Below, piece after piece: positions 1-7,787 of a stretch of DNA of 64,000 nucleotides; the first letter of the stretch is position 1, and each line of letters opens with the position of its first letter. The notes below the pieces were generated by a model. It saw nothing but the letters and a program-made list of their open reading frames with translations. It searched no databases and was not told where the DNA came from. Made by a program: the position numbers and the translations under genes. Origin of the DNA: Athripsodes cinereus (lineage: Eukaryota; Arthropoda; Insecta; Trichoptera; Leptoceridae); NCBI GenBank assembly GCA_947579605.1, contig OX388325.1:6381572-6445571 (forward strand), given 5' to 3'.

Positions 1-214
1 GTGGGGTAGCCAGCAGACCAGTCATATGCAATAAACATGCAAGCTGTCCTCTCCGAGCCAACAAAAAATTTGAATATGCAGGATGGGTGGCAAACCTCAT
101 CACCGAATTTTAGATGTGAAATGTCTTTATTTTTTCGAACACCTGCTTTAACAGGCGCTCGAAAACTTTCGGAAAAGAGTGGGAGACCAATTCTTTGCCG
201 GCTGCTCTACGGAA
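1..214 (-). mobile_element. Family A SINE-like repeat, 3' end cut by window edge
   Basis: On the minus strand this reads as a roughly 240-bp dispersed repeat that recurs at least eleven times in the window. Recurring landmarks are GTGGGGTAGCCAGCAGACC, a CATGCAAGCTG block, GGATGGGTGGCAAACCTCATC and a terminus near GCTCTACGGAA. It is non-coding. The 3' tail (left end) lies outside the window. Family membership is clear; the SINE/SIDE classification is inferred from the RTE-like tail of other copies. Confidence 0.8.
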
Positions 215-349
215 TAACACTTTCTGAATGTCTTTAAGTTTGATTTTTTATTTTATATATTCATTCTTTACTGTATATTGATCACAATTCATTCGATCTA
301 GATATAATTAATATACAGAGGGCGAGTTTATTCGCAAAGTTCAGTGCAT

Positions 350-735
350 TTTATATATGTGTATCGTCGTGTTAGTACCCATAATACAAGACTCATATCT
401 TAGTTTGGGACTAACTCGGTCTGTGTGAATAGACCATTAAAGGTCACGTGGTCTTGTCTATGGATTTGCTTTTGCTTGGGGGGCAAACAGTCAGATTGCG
501 CAAATCATCCTTGTAAGATGTTATGCCATAAGAGAAAAAAAAGAAAGTCAGACGACAAAATAATAACAAAATCGACACTGACAGTTTTTTTTTGATTATT
601 AGGTATTCTTTAGGCGTTCCACCTAATATTACACCGTAATCGTCTGTTGTGTTGGGATGCCTGATGCCCCTCAATGATTTTTCTGTGACGTCATCCTTTA
701 ATGGTCTATTGTCTATACATGTTAAATTTATAAAA
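350..735 (+). mobile_element. SINE-E 3' half, split by a MITE
   Basis: Positions 350-429 and 709-735 are the 3' half of SINE-E (landmarks GTTAGTACCCATAATACAAG, TTAGTTTGGGACTA, CTGTGTGAATTGTCTATACA). The two halves are separated by the MITE at 430-708. A minus-strand copy at 49182-49410 has the uninterrupted junction and acts as a paralogous empty site. The tRNA-like head is missing here. Confidence 0.8.
430..708. mobile_element. MITE with 14-16 bp TIRs, copy 1
   Basis: The ends AATAGACCATTAAAGG and CCTTTAATGGTCTATT are perfect inverted repeats. A second, almost identical copy lies at 19121-19397. Comparison with the empty SINE-E junction gives either a 2-bp AT duplication or a clean insertion. 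There is no coding capacity; small ORFs across it are incidental. The interior carries two segments resembling I-type LINE 3' ends pointing at each other (see findings). Superfamily is unresolved. Confidence 0.85.
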
Positions 736-1497
736 AAAAGGTTCGATTTCTTTCAAAGTTATTAGTAGGTACTGTAATATAATAACCCTTTTGTTAACAT
801 AGAGAGGATGGTGTTTATTCAAGATATTCTTTAGTTTTTCACCCATGAAATGATATGATAATGAAATGATTGTCAATAAATGTGATGTAGCATAAAATAA
901 CACCAGACTAACTCCAACCTAACCTGCAAATCAGTCAAACGTAACAAAAAATGTATACTTGTAACATGTCGGACACGTGTACGAAAAATGCTAATAATAA
1001 ATTTTACTCTTCAAAAATCTACAAAATTCCACCGGAATCTTATTTTCCAAGAAAAATAATATGTAGTATTTTATACAAATTATTTAAAATAGGTATTCGA
1101 CGTTTCGATACGTTCACATGGTCTGAAAAAAATCTTTCATTATTCACGGCTTTGGTTTAAATCTTATAATATATAAGTATGCGTACGAAGTACCTGTTTT
1201 TTTTTATCTACCTATTGCAATATCATTCGATTTGAATGAATGACTAACTGAATTCACACGGTACCGTGGTGGCCGTTCATTAGAAAAGGTAGATATCATT
1301 TACACCATTCTCCACGGTCAGTTGATATTAAAACATACCTATAATAGCGATATAAAATAATAAGATTCTAAGTCATCATTTGAGTTGCACTAGTTCAGTT
1401 CTAAATTGCAATCTGTGTATTGAGACTGCTGTTAGTTGGAAGACATCGCATTCTGGCGATAAACTCGCCCTCTGAATAGGTACATTGAATTGTATAA
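736..1497. other. No gene seen; AT-rich spacer
   Basis: I see only short unsupported ORFs. A short motif around GAGGGCGAGTTTAT near 318 recurs inverted near 1465, so part of this spacer is probably old repeat sequence. Confidence 0.5.
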
Positions 1498-1500
1498 CTG

Positions 1501-1680
1501 TGGGCCTAGTCAAAACACATTTAAGCGTTACGTTTTCGTTCAAAAGCGGACGACGTTGCGAGAACGCGTCAATTTTCGTAGCTAAAATACACAAGTAGCT
1601 CGGAAAATTGACGCGTTATCGCAACCTCGTCTTGTTTGAACGAAAACGTAACGCTTAAATGTGTTTTAACTATAGGCCTA
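1501..1680. mobile_element. Foldback MITE, CWG-type TSD, copy 1
   Basis: The 180-bp element is nearly one hairpin: GGCCTAGTCAAAACACATTT at the left is mirrored at the right, with arms of about 85 bp around a small loop. It is flanked by direct CTG at 1498-1500 and 1681-1683. Four related copies lie at 4737, 5227, 34760 and 43576. The CWG 3-bp duplication suggests PIF/Harbinger mobilisation (family knowledge); no transposase of that type is present here. Confidence 0.88.
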
Positions 1681-1844
1681 CTGATATTTTTTATAAACAT
1701 GCAAGTAGCCCTCTTCGTGTCAATGCAAAATTAAGATGTTCAGATTGGGTACCATATTTCATCGCTGCACTGAAAATGTGAAATATTTTAAATTATTGGT
1801 TCATATTATATTTTTCAATAGATCTACAGTATAACCCACATTTG

Positions 1845-2060
1845 TTGTAGCTAGTGGACTAACAGCATATAATCAACATGTAGATTGTCCACTGCGTGCC
1901 AATTAAAATACAAAATATTCAGGTTAGGAGGTATGCCTCATGGCTGAATTTTTCAATAAATACGGGCTGTTTTATGACGAATAACTGTCTTTTAAAGGGC
2001 AATGAAAAATTTACAAATATAGTACGAGATCTTTTCTTTTATCGAGACTCCATGGAACAA
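1845..2060 (-). mobile_element. Decayed family A copy running into minisatellite
   Basis: Recognisable by the blocks around AACATGTAGATTGTCC, TGCGTGCCAATTAAAATA and GGTATGCCTCATGGCTGAAT. Its 5' terminus (ATCGAGACTCCATGGAAC in this orientation) forms the first half of the 46-bp tandem unit that follows. Confidence 0.65.
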
Positions 2061-2545
2061 ATAATAAGTAAACACTTAACTTTTTTATCGAGACTCCATG
2101 GAACAAATAATAAGTAAACACTTAACTTTTTTATCGAGACTCCATGGAACAAATAATAAGTAAACACTTAACTTTTTTATCGAGACTCCATGGAACAAAT
2201 AATAAGTAAACACTTAACTTTTTTATCGAGACTCCATGGAACAAATAATAAGTAAACACTTAACTTTTTTATCGAGACTCCATGGAACAAATAATAAGTA
2301 AACACTTAACTTTTTTATCGAGACTCCATGGAACAAATAATAAGTAAACACTTAACTTTTTTATCGAGACTCTATGGAACAAATAATAAGTAAACACTTA
2401 ACTTTTTTATCGAGACTCCATGGAACAAATAATAAGTAAACACTTAACTTTTTTATCGAGACTCCATGGAACAAATAATAAGTAAACACTTAACTTTTTT
2501 ATCGAGACTCCATGGAACAAATAATAAGTAAACACTTAACTTTTT
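2041..2545. repeat. 46-bp minisatellite, 11 copies
   Basis: Unit starts fall at 2041, 2087, 2133 and every 46 bp to 2501. The unit begins ATCGAGACTCCATGGAACAA and ends AGTAAACACTTAACTTTTTT. Copies are virtually identical; the copy at 2363 has CTC>CTT in ACTCCATGG. The first part matches a family A 5' end, the second the terminus of the adjoining TIR element. There are no unique spacers, so it is not a CRISPR array. Confidence 0.95.
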
Positions 2546-2907
2546 ATAAATACACACTATATTTTATAAATGAGTAGGCAATTGTTTCGTCTTTTACCAA
2601 GACATTATCAATACTAAATTTAGAAAGAATACAAATTTAAACATTAATAGTTGTAATAATATAGTTAATAACATAACAGTACCTAACGCATCACCCATTC
2701 TAAAAATATTCCCACTCCACCCTAAGCCCCCGCCCTCTTCATCCCCCACTTAAAATTGTTAACTGCATAATTTATTTATTGTACCTTCGTAATCAATTTG
2801 TATTCTTTCTAAATTTAGTATTGATAATGTCTTGGTAAAAGACGAAACAATTGTCTACTCATTTATAAAATATAGTGTGTATTTATAAAAAAGTTAAGTG
2901 TTTACTT
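2526..2907. mobile_element. Non-autonomous DNA element with about 112-bp TIRs
   Basis: The left arm at 2526-2637 and the right arm at 2795-2907 are near-perfect reverse complements. Both outer ends read AAGTAAACACTTAAC going inwards, and both inner ends lie near the AATACAAATT / AATTTGTATT blocks. The 157-bp middle is non-coding with a C-rich stretch (2700-2750). The outer left end is fused to the minisatellite, so no TSD can be read. Superfamily unknown. Confidence 0.8.
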
Positions 2908-3190
2908 CGTACCATAATGGAAAATACGCAAAAAGTTACGGATTATATTAAAAAAAAAAAAACAAATAATATTTTCCTTACAATAATAATTATATGTAAC
3001 AGACGTATCATACTTCATCAACGTCGAAGTCATTCAGTTTCACAGGATGCGATAAGTTCAGCATCTGTTTCTAAGTCTTCATAATATGTCAGCAACGACA
3101 AGGATTATCCTGTCGGTAGTTTAGTGGTTACCAGTGGCGGGACAATTTTTTTTACATTGGTCATTTTTCACAATTTTTTTTTAATTTTAT

Positions 3191-3265
3191 GTAACATAAC
3201 ACGCATAGACAATTCACAAACTAGTCCCAAATTAAGATATGTTTCTTGTATTATGATTACTATCA
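3191..3265 (-). mobile_element. SINE-E 3' fragment
   Basis: Contains the minus-strand form of the SINE-E tail (CATAGACAATTCACAAACTA, then TTAAGATATGTTTCTTGTAT). Diverged, with no head. Confidence 0.6.
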
Positions 3266-3285
3266 CGATGTAATACTGAACACAT

Positions 3286-3471
3286 ATGTATACGCCCTCT
3301 CCCTACCATTTAAAAGAACATTTCGAGTATTTAGCGAGTCGTGGCTTATCATTGCGATCCAATAACGAGCGTCTTTTAGCAATTCCTACACACAGTACCA
3401 ATTATTTCTCTCAATCATTCTCAATTTATGGTGCTCGTTGTTGGAACAATCTTACAAATAAAGCAAATTAA
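3286..3471 (+). pseudogene. LINE ORF2 C-terminal remnant (CR1/Jockey group)
   Basis: A 61-codon open stretch ends in a pattern typical of the extreme C terminus of CR1/Jockey-group ORF2 proteins: short basic region, serine-rich SQSFSIYGARCWNNL, then a stop. The element is severely 5'-truncated: no endonuclease or reverse transcriptase motif is present. A related C terminus is on the minus strand at 58545-58720. Family placement comes from this short motif only, so it is tentative. Confidence 0.55.
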
Positions 3472-4110
3472 ATATTGAATAAACTTGGTGGAACTTTTCA
3501 CTTATATTGCACTTAACTTTCACAATTTAACATAGATATTAAAATTTTAAATAGGTATATCTGTTATCACGTTTTTAATTAAGGAATTTGAAATTTATCA
3601 TTTTTGTACAGACATTTCAAAAAATATCTAGCTTTTCAGATTTCTACTCCCGTCGTAAGTTAGATAGATTAAAATAAATACCATAGATGTAATTATTTAG
3701 ACATGTATTGTTATTTTACGTGTATCAAAATTAAGACATTGTAGGCATGGGTTCATTTTTTGCACTTATGGAAAACAAGCCACTGGTTAACAGGAACTAT
3801 CATGCTAGTAATATTTAGTGGTTACCTCATTTCTAATATATTATGTACTTATTAATATTTATAAAACCGGTATCGGTGTATTACTCCGCGCTAGGAACTG
3901 TCACCAGAACTAGTTTTTTTTTTGACATCTACAACCGGAATACAACATGATTTGTGATTTTTGATAGGTACTTATAGAAAAATATTGCTACTACTTCACT
4001 ATCTTGGCATATCCTACAGTGAAGCAGCCAGCTGACCTTTCATAAAACATATCTTCTAATTTTGTCACTAAAATAATTTATCAAATTTAATGTCTGATAT
4101 TTTTTATTGT
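3472..4110. other. No gene seen; AT-rich spacer
   Basis: No coherent ORF or recognised repeat. The LINE remnant's 3' UTR may run into the first part. Confidence 0.5.
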
Positions 4111-4111
4111 A

Positions 4112-4335
4112 AGGGGTGTGAGGAAGCGCGGGCGTCCGAGAACCACGTGGCTTGAACATGTGGATCAAATTCTCAAGGACGGCCGTGTGTTGATTACGAG
4201 GAACCGAAGTGCGTGCATGAGAAACTGGATGAATGTGGAGGAAGCGAAGGAAATGTGTAAATATAGATCTATTTGGCGTTTCGTTCTCTCTGCCTACCCC
4301 ACTAGGGGTGAGGGTGTAGTATAATATAGTATGTA
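4112..4335 (+). pseudogene. RTE LINE 3' end, 5'-truncated
   Basis: An open frame from about 4115 to 4324 encodes the basic tail of an RTE-type reverse transcriptase (RKRGRPRTTWLEHVDQILKD, then a conserved W..V.SAYPT ending). It closely parallels the younger copy at 23869-24345. The 3' UTR ends CTACCCCACTAGGGGTGAGG followed by a short TAGTATA-type tail. No catalytic residues are included. Confidence 0.75.
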
Positions 4336-4592
4336 TTTTTTTGACGAAATTAAAAGATATATTTTATAAAATGTTGAAAAATATCACAATAATGTCTGGT
4401 GCATTCTTGAAGTTATATCATAATTATAATACAACCATAATACTCATGTAAATGTTAAAGACGATGATTCTCAGCTACTGCTGAATTGGCATGCGCGTAT
4501 TATTTACTATTCTCACTTTGCGCATCTTAGGTTAAGATCAAGACTAGATTAAGATCGTATTATTTAGATTGTGTCAAGAGTAATCCTGCAGA

Positions 4593-4998
4593 TTTCGAGT
4601 GTCCTGTAAAAAGCAGGTGTTTTAAAGGCATTTTACATCTCAAATTTAGCTAGTTCAGGCTTACCACTCAACCTGAATTTCTTATTTTTTTTATTGGTAC
4701 AGAGAAAACGGCTTTCATGATCATTACATGAAGCTGAGGCCTGAGTCAATAACACATTTTCACGTAACGTTTTCGTTCCGTTAGCGTTCAAAAGTAGACG
4801 ATGTTGCGCCAAAGTGTTAATTTTCGTAACTATTGTGATTCTTAGCAACGAAATTGACGCTTGCTTGCAACTTCGTCTATACTCGAACGTTAACGGAACG
4901 AAAACGTAACGTGAAAATGTGTTATTGACTCAGGCCTCTGGTCTGATGGCTTCTCCACTTGTGGGATATGCCGGGATGGTGCAGTAGTAGTAGCTGTA
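4593..4998 (+). mobile_element. Family A copy with 13-bp TSD
   Basis: Flanked by identical GTAATCCTGCAGA at 4580-4592 and 4999-5011. Starts TTTCGAGTGTCCTGTAAA, so it is 5'-truncated relative to 22324-22569. Ends CCACTTGTGGGATATGCC...GTAGTAGTAG, the (TAG)n tail. A foldback MITE (4737-4937) sits inside. Long TSD, 5' truncation and simple-repeat tail together indicate LINE-type target-primed insertion. Confidence 0.88.
4737..4937. mobile_element. Foldback MITE, divergent subfamily, CTG TSD
   Basis: Ends AGGCCTGAGTCAATAACACA and its mirror image make a long hairpin. Direct CTG occurs at 4734-4736 and 4938-4940. The family A copy at 22324-22569 has the uninterrupted sequence GCAGCTGGTCCGATGGC, which proves a 3-bp duplication of CTG. 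Internally related to the other four foldback MITEs (ACGTAACGTTTTCGTTC core). Confidence 0.9.
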
Positions 4999-5034
4999 GT
5001 AATCCTGCAGAGACTATAACAAATTTTATTTTTA

Positions 5035-5115
5035 TTTTTTTATTTTAGATGAATACACGGCTTGAGCCTTTTACATGTTAAACAAGCAGTATGATAAACA
5101 ACAAGCACAAACAGA
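5035..5115 (-). mobile_element. LINE 3' end fragment (GGC..GCCGT tail motif)
   Basis: Minus strand reads AAAAGGCTCAAGCCGTGTAT followed by an A/T-rich simple tail. The same arrangement ends the CR1/Jockey-group LINEs at 33525 and 59945, so this is probably a severely truncated relative. Confidence 0.55.
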
Positions 5116-5226
5116 CGCAATAGTCAAAAATACATTTTTGTATAAATAGAGTAATTAGTTGATAAGTAACAGCCAAAAAAATTCAATAAATAGTGCAAAA
5201 CAAAAGAAGTCAATAGGAAACAACAG

Positions 5227-5404
5227 TAGGCCTAGTCAAAACACATTTAAGCGTTACGTTTTCGTTCAAACGTTGACGACGTTGCGAGAACGCGTCAATT
5301 TTCGTAGCTACTTGTGTATTTTAGCTACGAAAATTGATGCGTTCTCGCAACCTCGTCTTGTTTGAACGAAAACGTAACGTTTAAATGTGTTTTGACTAGG
5401 CCCA
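5227..5404. mobile_element. Foldback MITE, copy 2
   Basis: 178-bp hairpin of the same family as 1501-1680. Flanks are CAG on the left (5224-5226) and CTG on the right (5405-5407), inverted rather than direct. This may reflect recombination between copies or mutation of one TSD. Confidence 0.87.
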
Positions 5405-5439
5405 CTGGTCTACGATAAATGAATTACAAATTGTTGTTA

Positions 5440-5560
5440 GTGCACTTTATAAATTAATATGGACAATTTATAAAGCACCTTTTACTCATAACATGACCTC
5501 AAGGGCGCCATATACCGCGTCTATCACCCATTGGCACATTATATCATTTATTTATTCGTT
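5440..5560 (-). repeat. Repeat V (probable LINE 3' UTR)
   Basis: Shares ACAATTTRTAA..GCRCC..TACTCATAACATGACYTNAAGG-type sequence with 24822-24930 and 53962-54030. The 24.8-kb copy has a (TTTA)n run on its left, as expected for a minus-strand LINE 3' tail. Confidence 0.5.
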
Positions 5561-5883
5561 ACACGGTCTTACCACCAGTCGGTTTGATATAAATTTTATA
5601 TAAAAATATATCTCCCAAGACTGAAATAACCATCTCACAGTAGGTACCTATTAATAACAATCGGACGCACACAATTATAAGACAATTTCCTACACTTTGT
5701 AAAAACCGGTCTAAGCCGACCATAACACGTCATAATTTAACAATAATAATTACCATCTAACAAAACTATCATTCCTTTCTTGCTTTTTTTTATATCGTCC
5801 TGAATATTCCACACGAGATTTCTGAGAAGGAAAAAGGTTCTTACAATAATTTATTAATATTATAACCTTCTAGTAGTACTACT
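5561..5883. other. No gene seen
   Basis: AT-rich, with no supported ORF or recognised repeat. Confidence 0.45.
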
Positions 5884-5990
5884 AGTATACCATCACGACA
5901 TTTTCCACAAATGGAGTAGCCAGCGGGCTCACTGTACGTCACAACCATACAAGATATCCGTGCTCATAAAAATTAAGACATTTATTTATA
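5884..5990 (-). mobile_element. Family A 3' fragment
   Basis: Begins CCATCACGACATTTTCCACA and continues with the GGAGTAGCCAGCGGGCTC block of family A. It ends abruptly in AT-rich DNA. Confidence 0.7.
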
Positions 5991-6249
5991 TATTCAAATA
6001 TACACCTTTTACATGTTAAGAAAATATAAAAAAACTTACATAGACATAACAATGTGTAAAATAATTTATGGTGTCGAAGATCAAACAGTAACCAGAGAAT
6101 GTTATAATAAGAATTGAAACAATAATTATAAAAAAAAAATCATTATAAAATCAATACATCATACATCAATAAATATATTACGATCAAATGAAATAGGAAT
6201 ATTGTAAATTATTCAATAAATCAAAATGAACGAAATCAATACCACATGA

Positions 6250-6320
6250 CAACAATTTTATTTTTATTATTATTATTCAGGCATTCCACCCAACATTGAG
6301 TGATTTTGCTAATAATTTAA
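6250..6320 (-). mobile_element. I-type LINE 3' terminal fragment
   Basis: Minus strand reads AAAATCACTCAATGTTGGGT, then GGAATGCC, then a (TAA)n-like run, matching the 3' end of the second I-clade element near 25724-25790. I factors are known to end in (TAA)n. Confidence 0.6.
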
Positions 6321-6394
6321 TAATATGATAATAAAAAAATTAAAAATAAAACAATAAAAGGAATACAATATACAATTTAAAATGAAATAAAATG

Positions 6395-6560
6395 TCGGTA
6401 GCCAGGAGGTAGAGTCTCGGCCTCATGAACAAGGGGTCTGCGTTTCGATCCCAGGTGCCGGCAAACTCCCCTTTCACGACACAAACTTTTAGCTTACTGT
6501 GAATGGTTTATAAGGTTGTATTTGGGTTTATAACAAAACACAGATATATCTTTTAAAAAA
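6395..6560 (+). mobile_element. SINE-D, tRNA-headed
   Basis: The head has a Pol III-like A box (GGTAGCCAGGAGGTAGAG) and B box (TTTCGATCCCAGG) about 35 bp apart. The body has GGCAAACTCCCCTTTCACGA and the tail GGTTGTATTTGGGTTTATAA. Other copies lie at 24620, 37167, 39845, 54627 and 56238. It is not a functional tRNA gene: it lacks a complementary acceptor stem. Confidence 0.85.
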
Positions 6561-7160
6561 AAATAATTCATGATTAATAAGACAATAATCAAAGTAAATA
6601 AAAAATAAATATAAAAAGATATTTAGGATGGGTAGTACAGTTTGTCGCTGGACTAAGAATGTTTTACGATTTATGTTTTACACTCGATTCCAGAAAATTT
6701 CAAATAACTTTGATATAAGCTAAACATTCATTGGTTGAAGCGAGCTTAAAAGCTGCTGAGGATAAAGGAAATAACGAATAACAAGTAATAAAACTTCCAG
6801 GTAATAGTAATAACCTTTATTTATTATTATTGCAATAAAGTTTTATTACAATTGCAAAAGCACGATGCCTATTACTCCTCACTTACAGGATAGAATAAAG
6901 AAAGTTATGAAAGGAAGAGATGGAAGCAGAGTTGGATACTTGCTCATTAATCTGTTAATTTTTAGTTAAGGAAGTTAACATACCTATATGCATACGTTAA
7001 ATCGGTTAAATTGTTTGATTCATTAACATATTTTCATTTTTAATCAATTGGTTGATTTATAAATTGAGATTTTTTTTGGCAAGATGTTTTAATCCTTATT
7101 GATTGTATGTTGTTTTTTTATACACAGCACGCTTCGATGCAGGGCAATCTAGTGAGGCTG
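6561..7160. other. No gene seen; AT-rich spacer
   Basis: Nothing with coding structure. Short A/T homopolymers only. Confidence 0.5.
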
Positions 7161-7162
7161 CT

Positions 7163-7255
7163 GCAACTTAATTGTAGCCATATTGGTTATAAATTGTCTC
7201 AAAATTTGTACGTTGTTATTTATTGATTGAATAAAGTATTTATTTATTATTTATT
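7163..7255 (+). mobile_element. LINE 3' end fragment, AATAAA and TTTA tail
   Basis: Contains TTAATTGTAGCCATATTGGT, AAATTGTCTCAAAATTTGTA and TGATTGAATAAAGTA, then a TTTA/TTA tail. A close copy lies at 41967-42060 inside a hAT-like element. Coding part absent; clade unknown. Confidence 0.55.
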
Positions 7256-7652
7256 TACATATCTGTTGTTCATGGGCGCGAAACTATAGTATGTGGAATT
7301 TTGGCCAAAATGAACATATGTATGTAGTTTTATTGTCCTTGTTATACTCTTTTTGATGTTGTATTCATCTATCTTTAAAAAGAGTTGTATTTTGTAAATT
7401 ATCCATTAACAAAAAAAATATATCAAATTTTTAATAAAGCGAAACACCACCATTATAACGCAATACTGAGATCTTACAAACCTCTACATCAATGAGTCTA
7501 TTCGTCCATGACGTACGTAGCAATCTTCGTTAATTTTAATTATTAACGAAGTTCATTCTCGATTAACATTTTTTTATATTAACTGTGCACAGCTCTGCAG
7601 TCTTGCAAACAGTATTGCGAGTTTTATTATATAATATTATGTATATGTAGAT
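7256..7652. other. No gene seen; AT-rich spacer
   Basis: No coherent ORF. This is the 3' flank of the full-length I-clade element. Confidence 0.5.
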
Positions 7653-7662
7653 ACATTATAAG

Positions 7663-7696
<34 letters not shown>

Positions 7697-7787
7697 TTAG
7701 GCAACCCAGCCAACTAGGGCTGATTTATGCCATTAAACAACTAACGTGTATATATAAAAAACATAATGTGGACAGAAAACAAACAAA
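7663..7787 (-). other. I-clade LINE 3' UTR and poly(A)
   Basis: Minus strand: GGCATAAATCAGCCCTAGTT, a GGCTGGG stem partner, GCCTAATAAA, then poly(A). A GGC.AAATCA...stem...GCC...A-tail layout recurs at other I-type 3' ends (6250, 25724, 50110). It is a plausible RT recognition structure (inference). Confidence 0.75.

Larger units (their letters stand above)
4425..5013 (+). repeat. Repeat U, interrupted by family A
   Basis: Positions 4425-4592 match 51810-51975 in the same orientation (AATACAACCATAATACTCAT, GATTGTGTCAAGAGTAA). The repeat is broken at 4593 by a family A insertion, and the 13-bp duplicated target GTAATCCTGCAGA resumes at 4999. Repeat class unknown. Confidence 0.7.

Noticed and set aside
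2041..2545. Array resembling a CRISPR
   Set aside because: Uninterrupted 46-bp tandem units without variable spacers, in a eukaryotic TE context.
3105..3145. tRNA-like GGTAGTTTAGTGGTTACCAG
   Set aside because: A-box-like string only; no B box at the right distance and no fold.
6395..6470. Possible tRNA gene in SINE-D
   Set aside because: A and B boxes only; repeated in at least five dispersed copies with a SINE tail.
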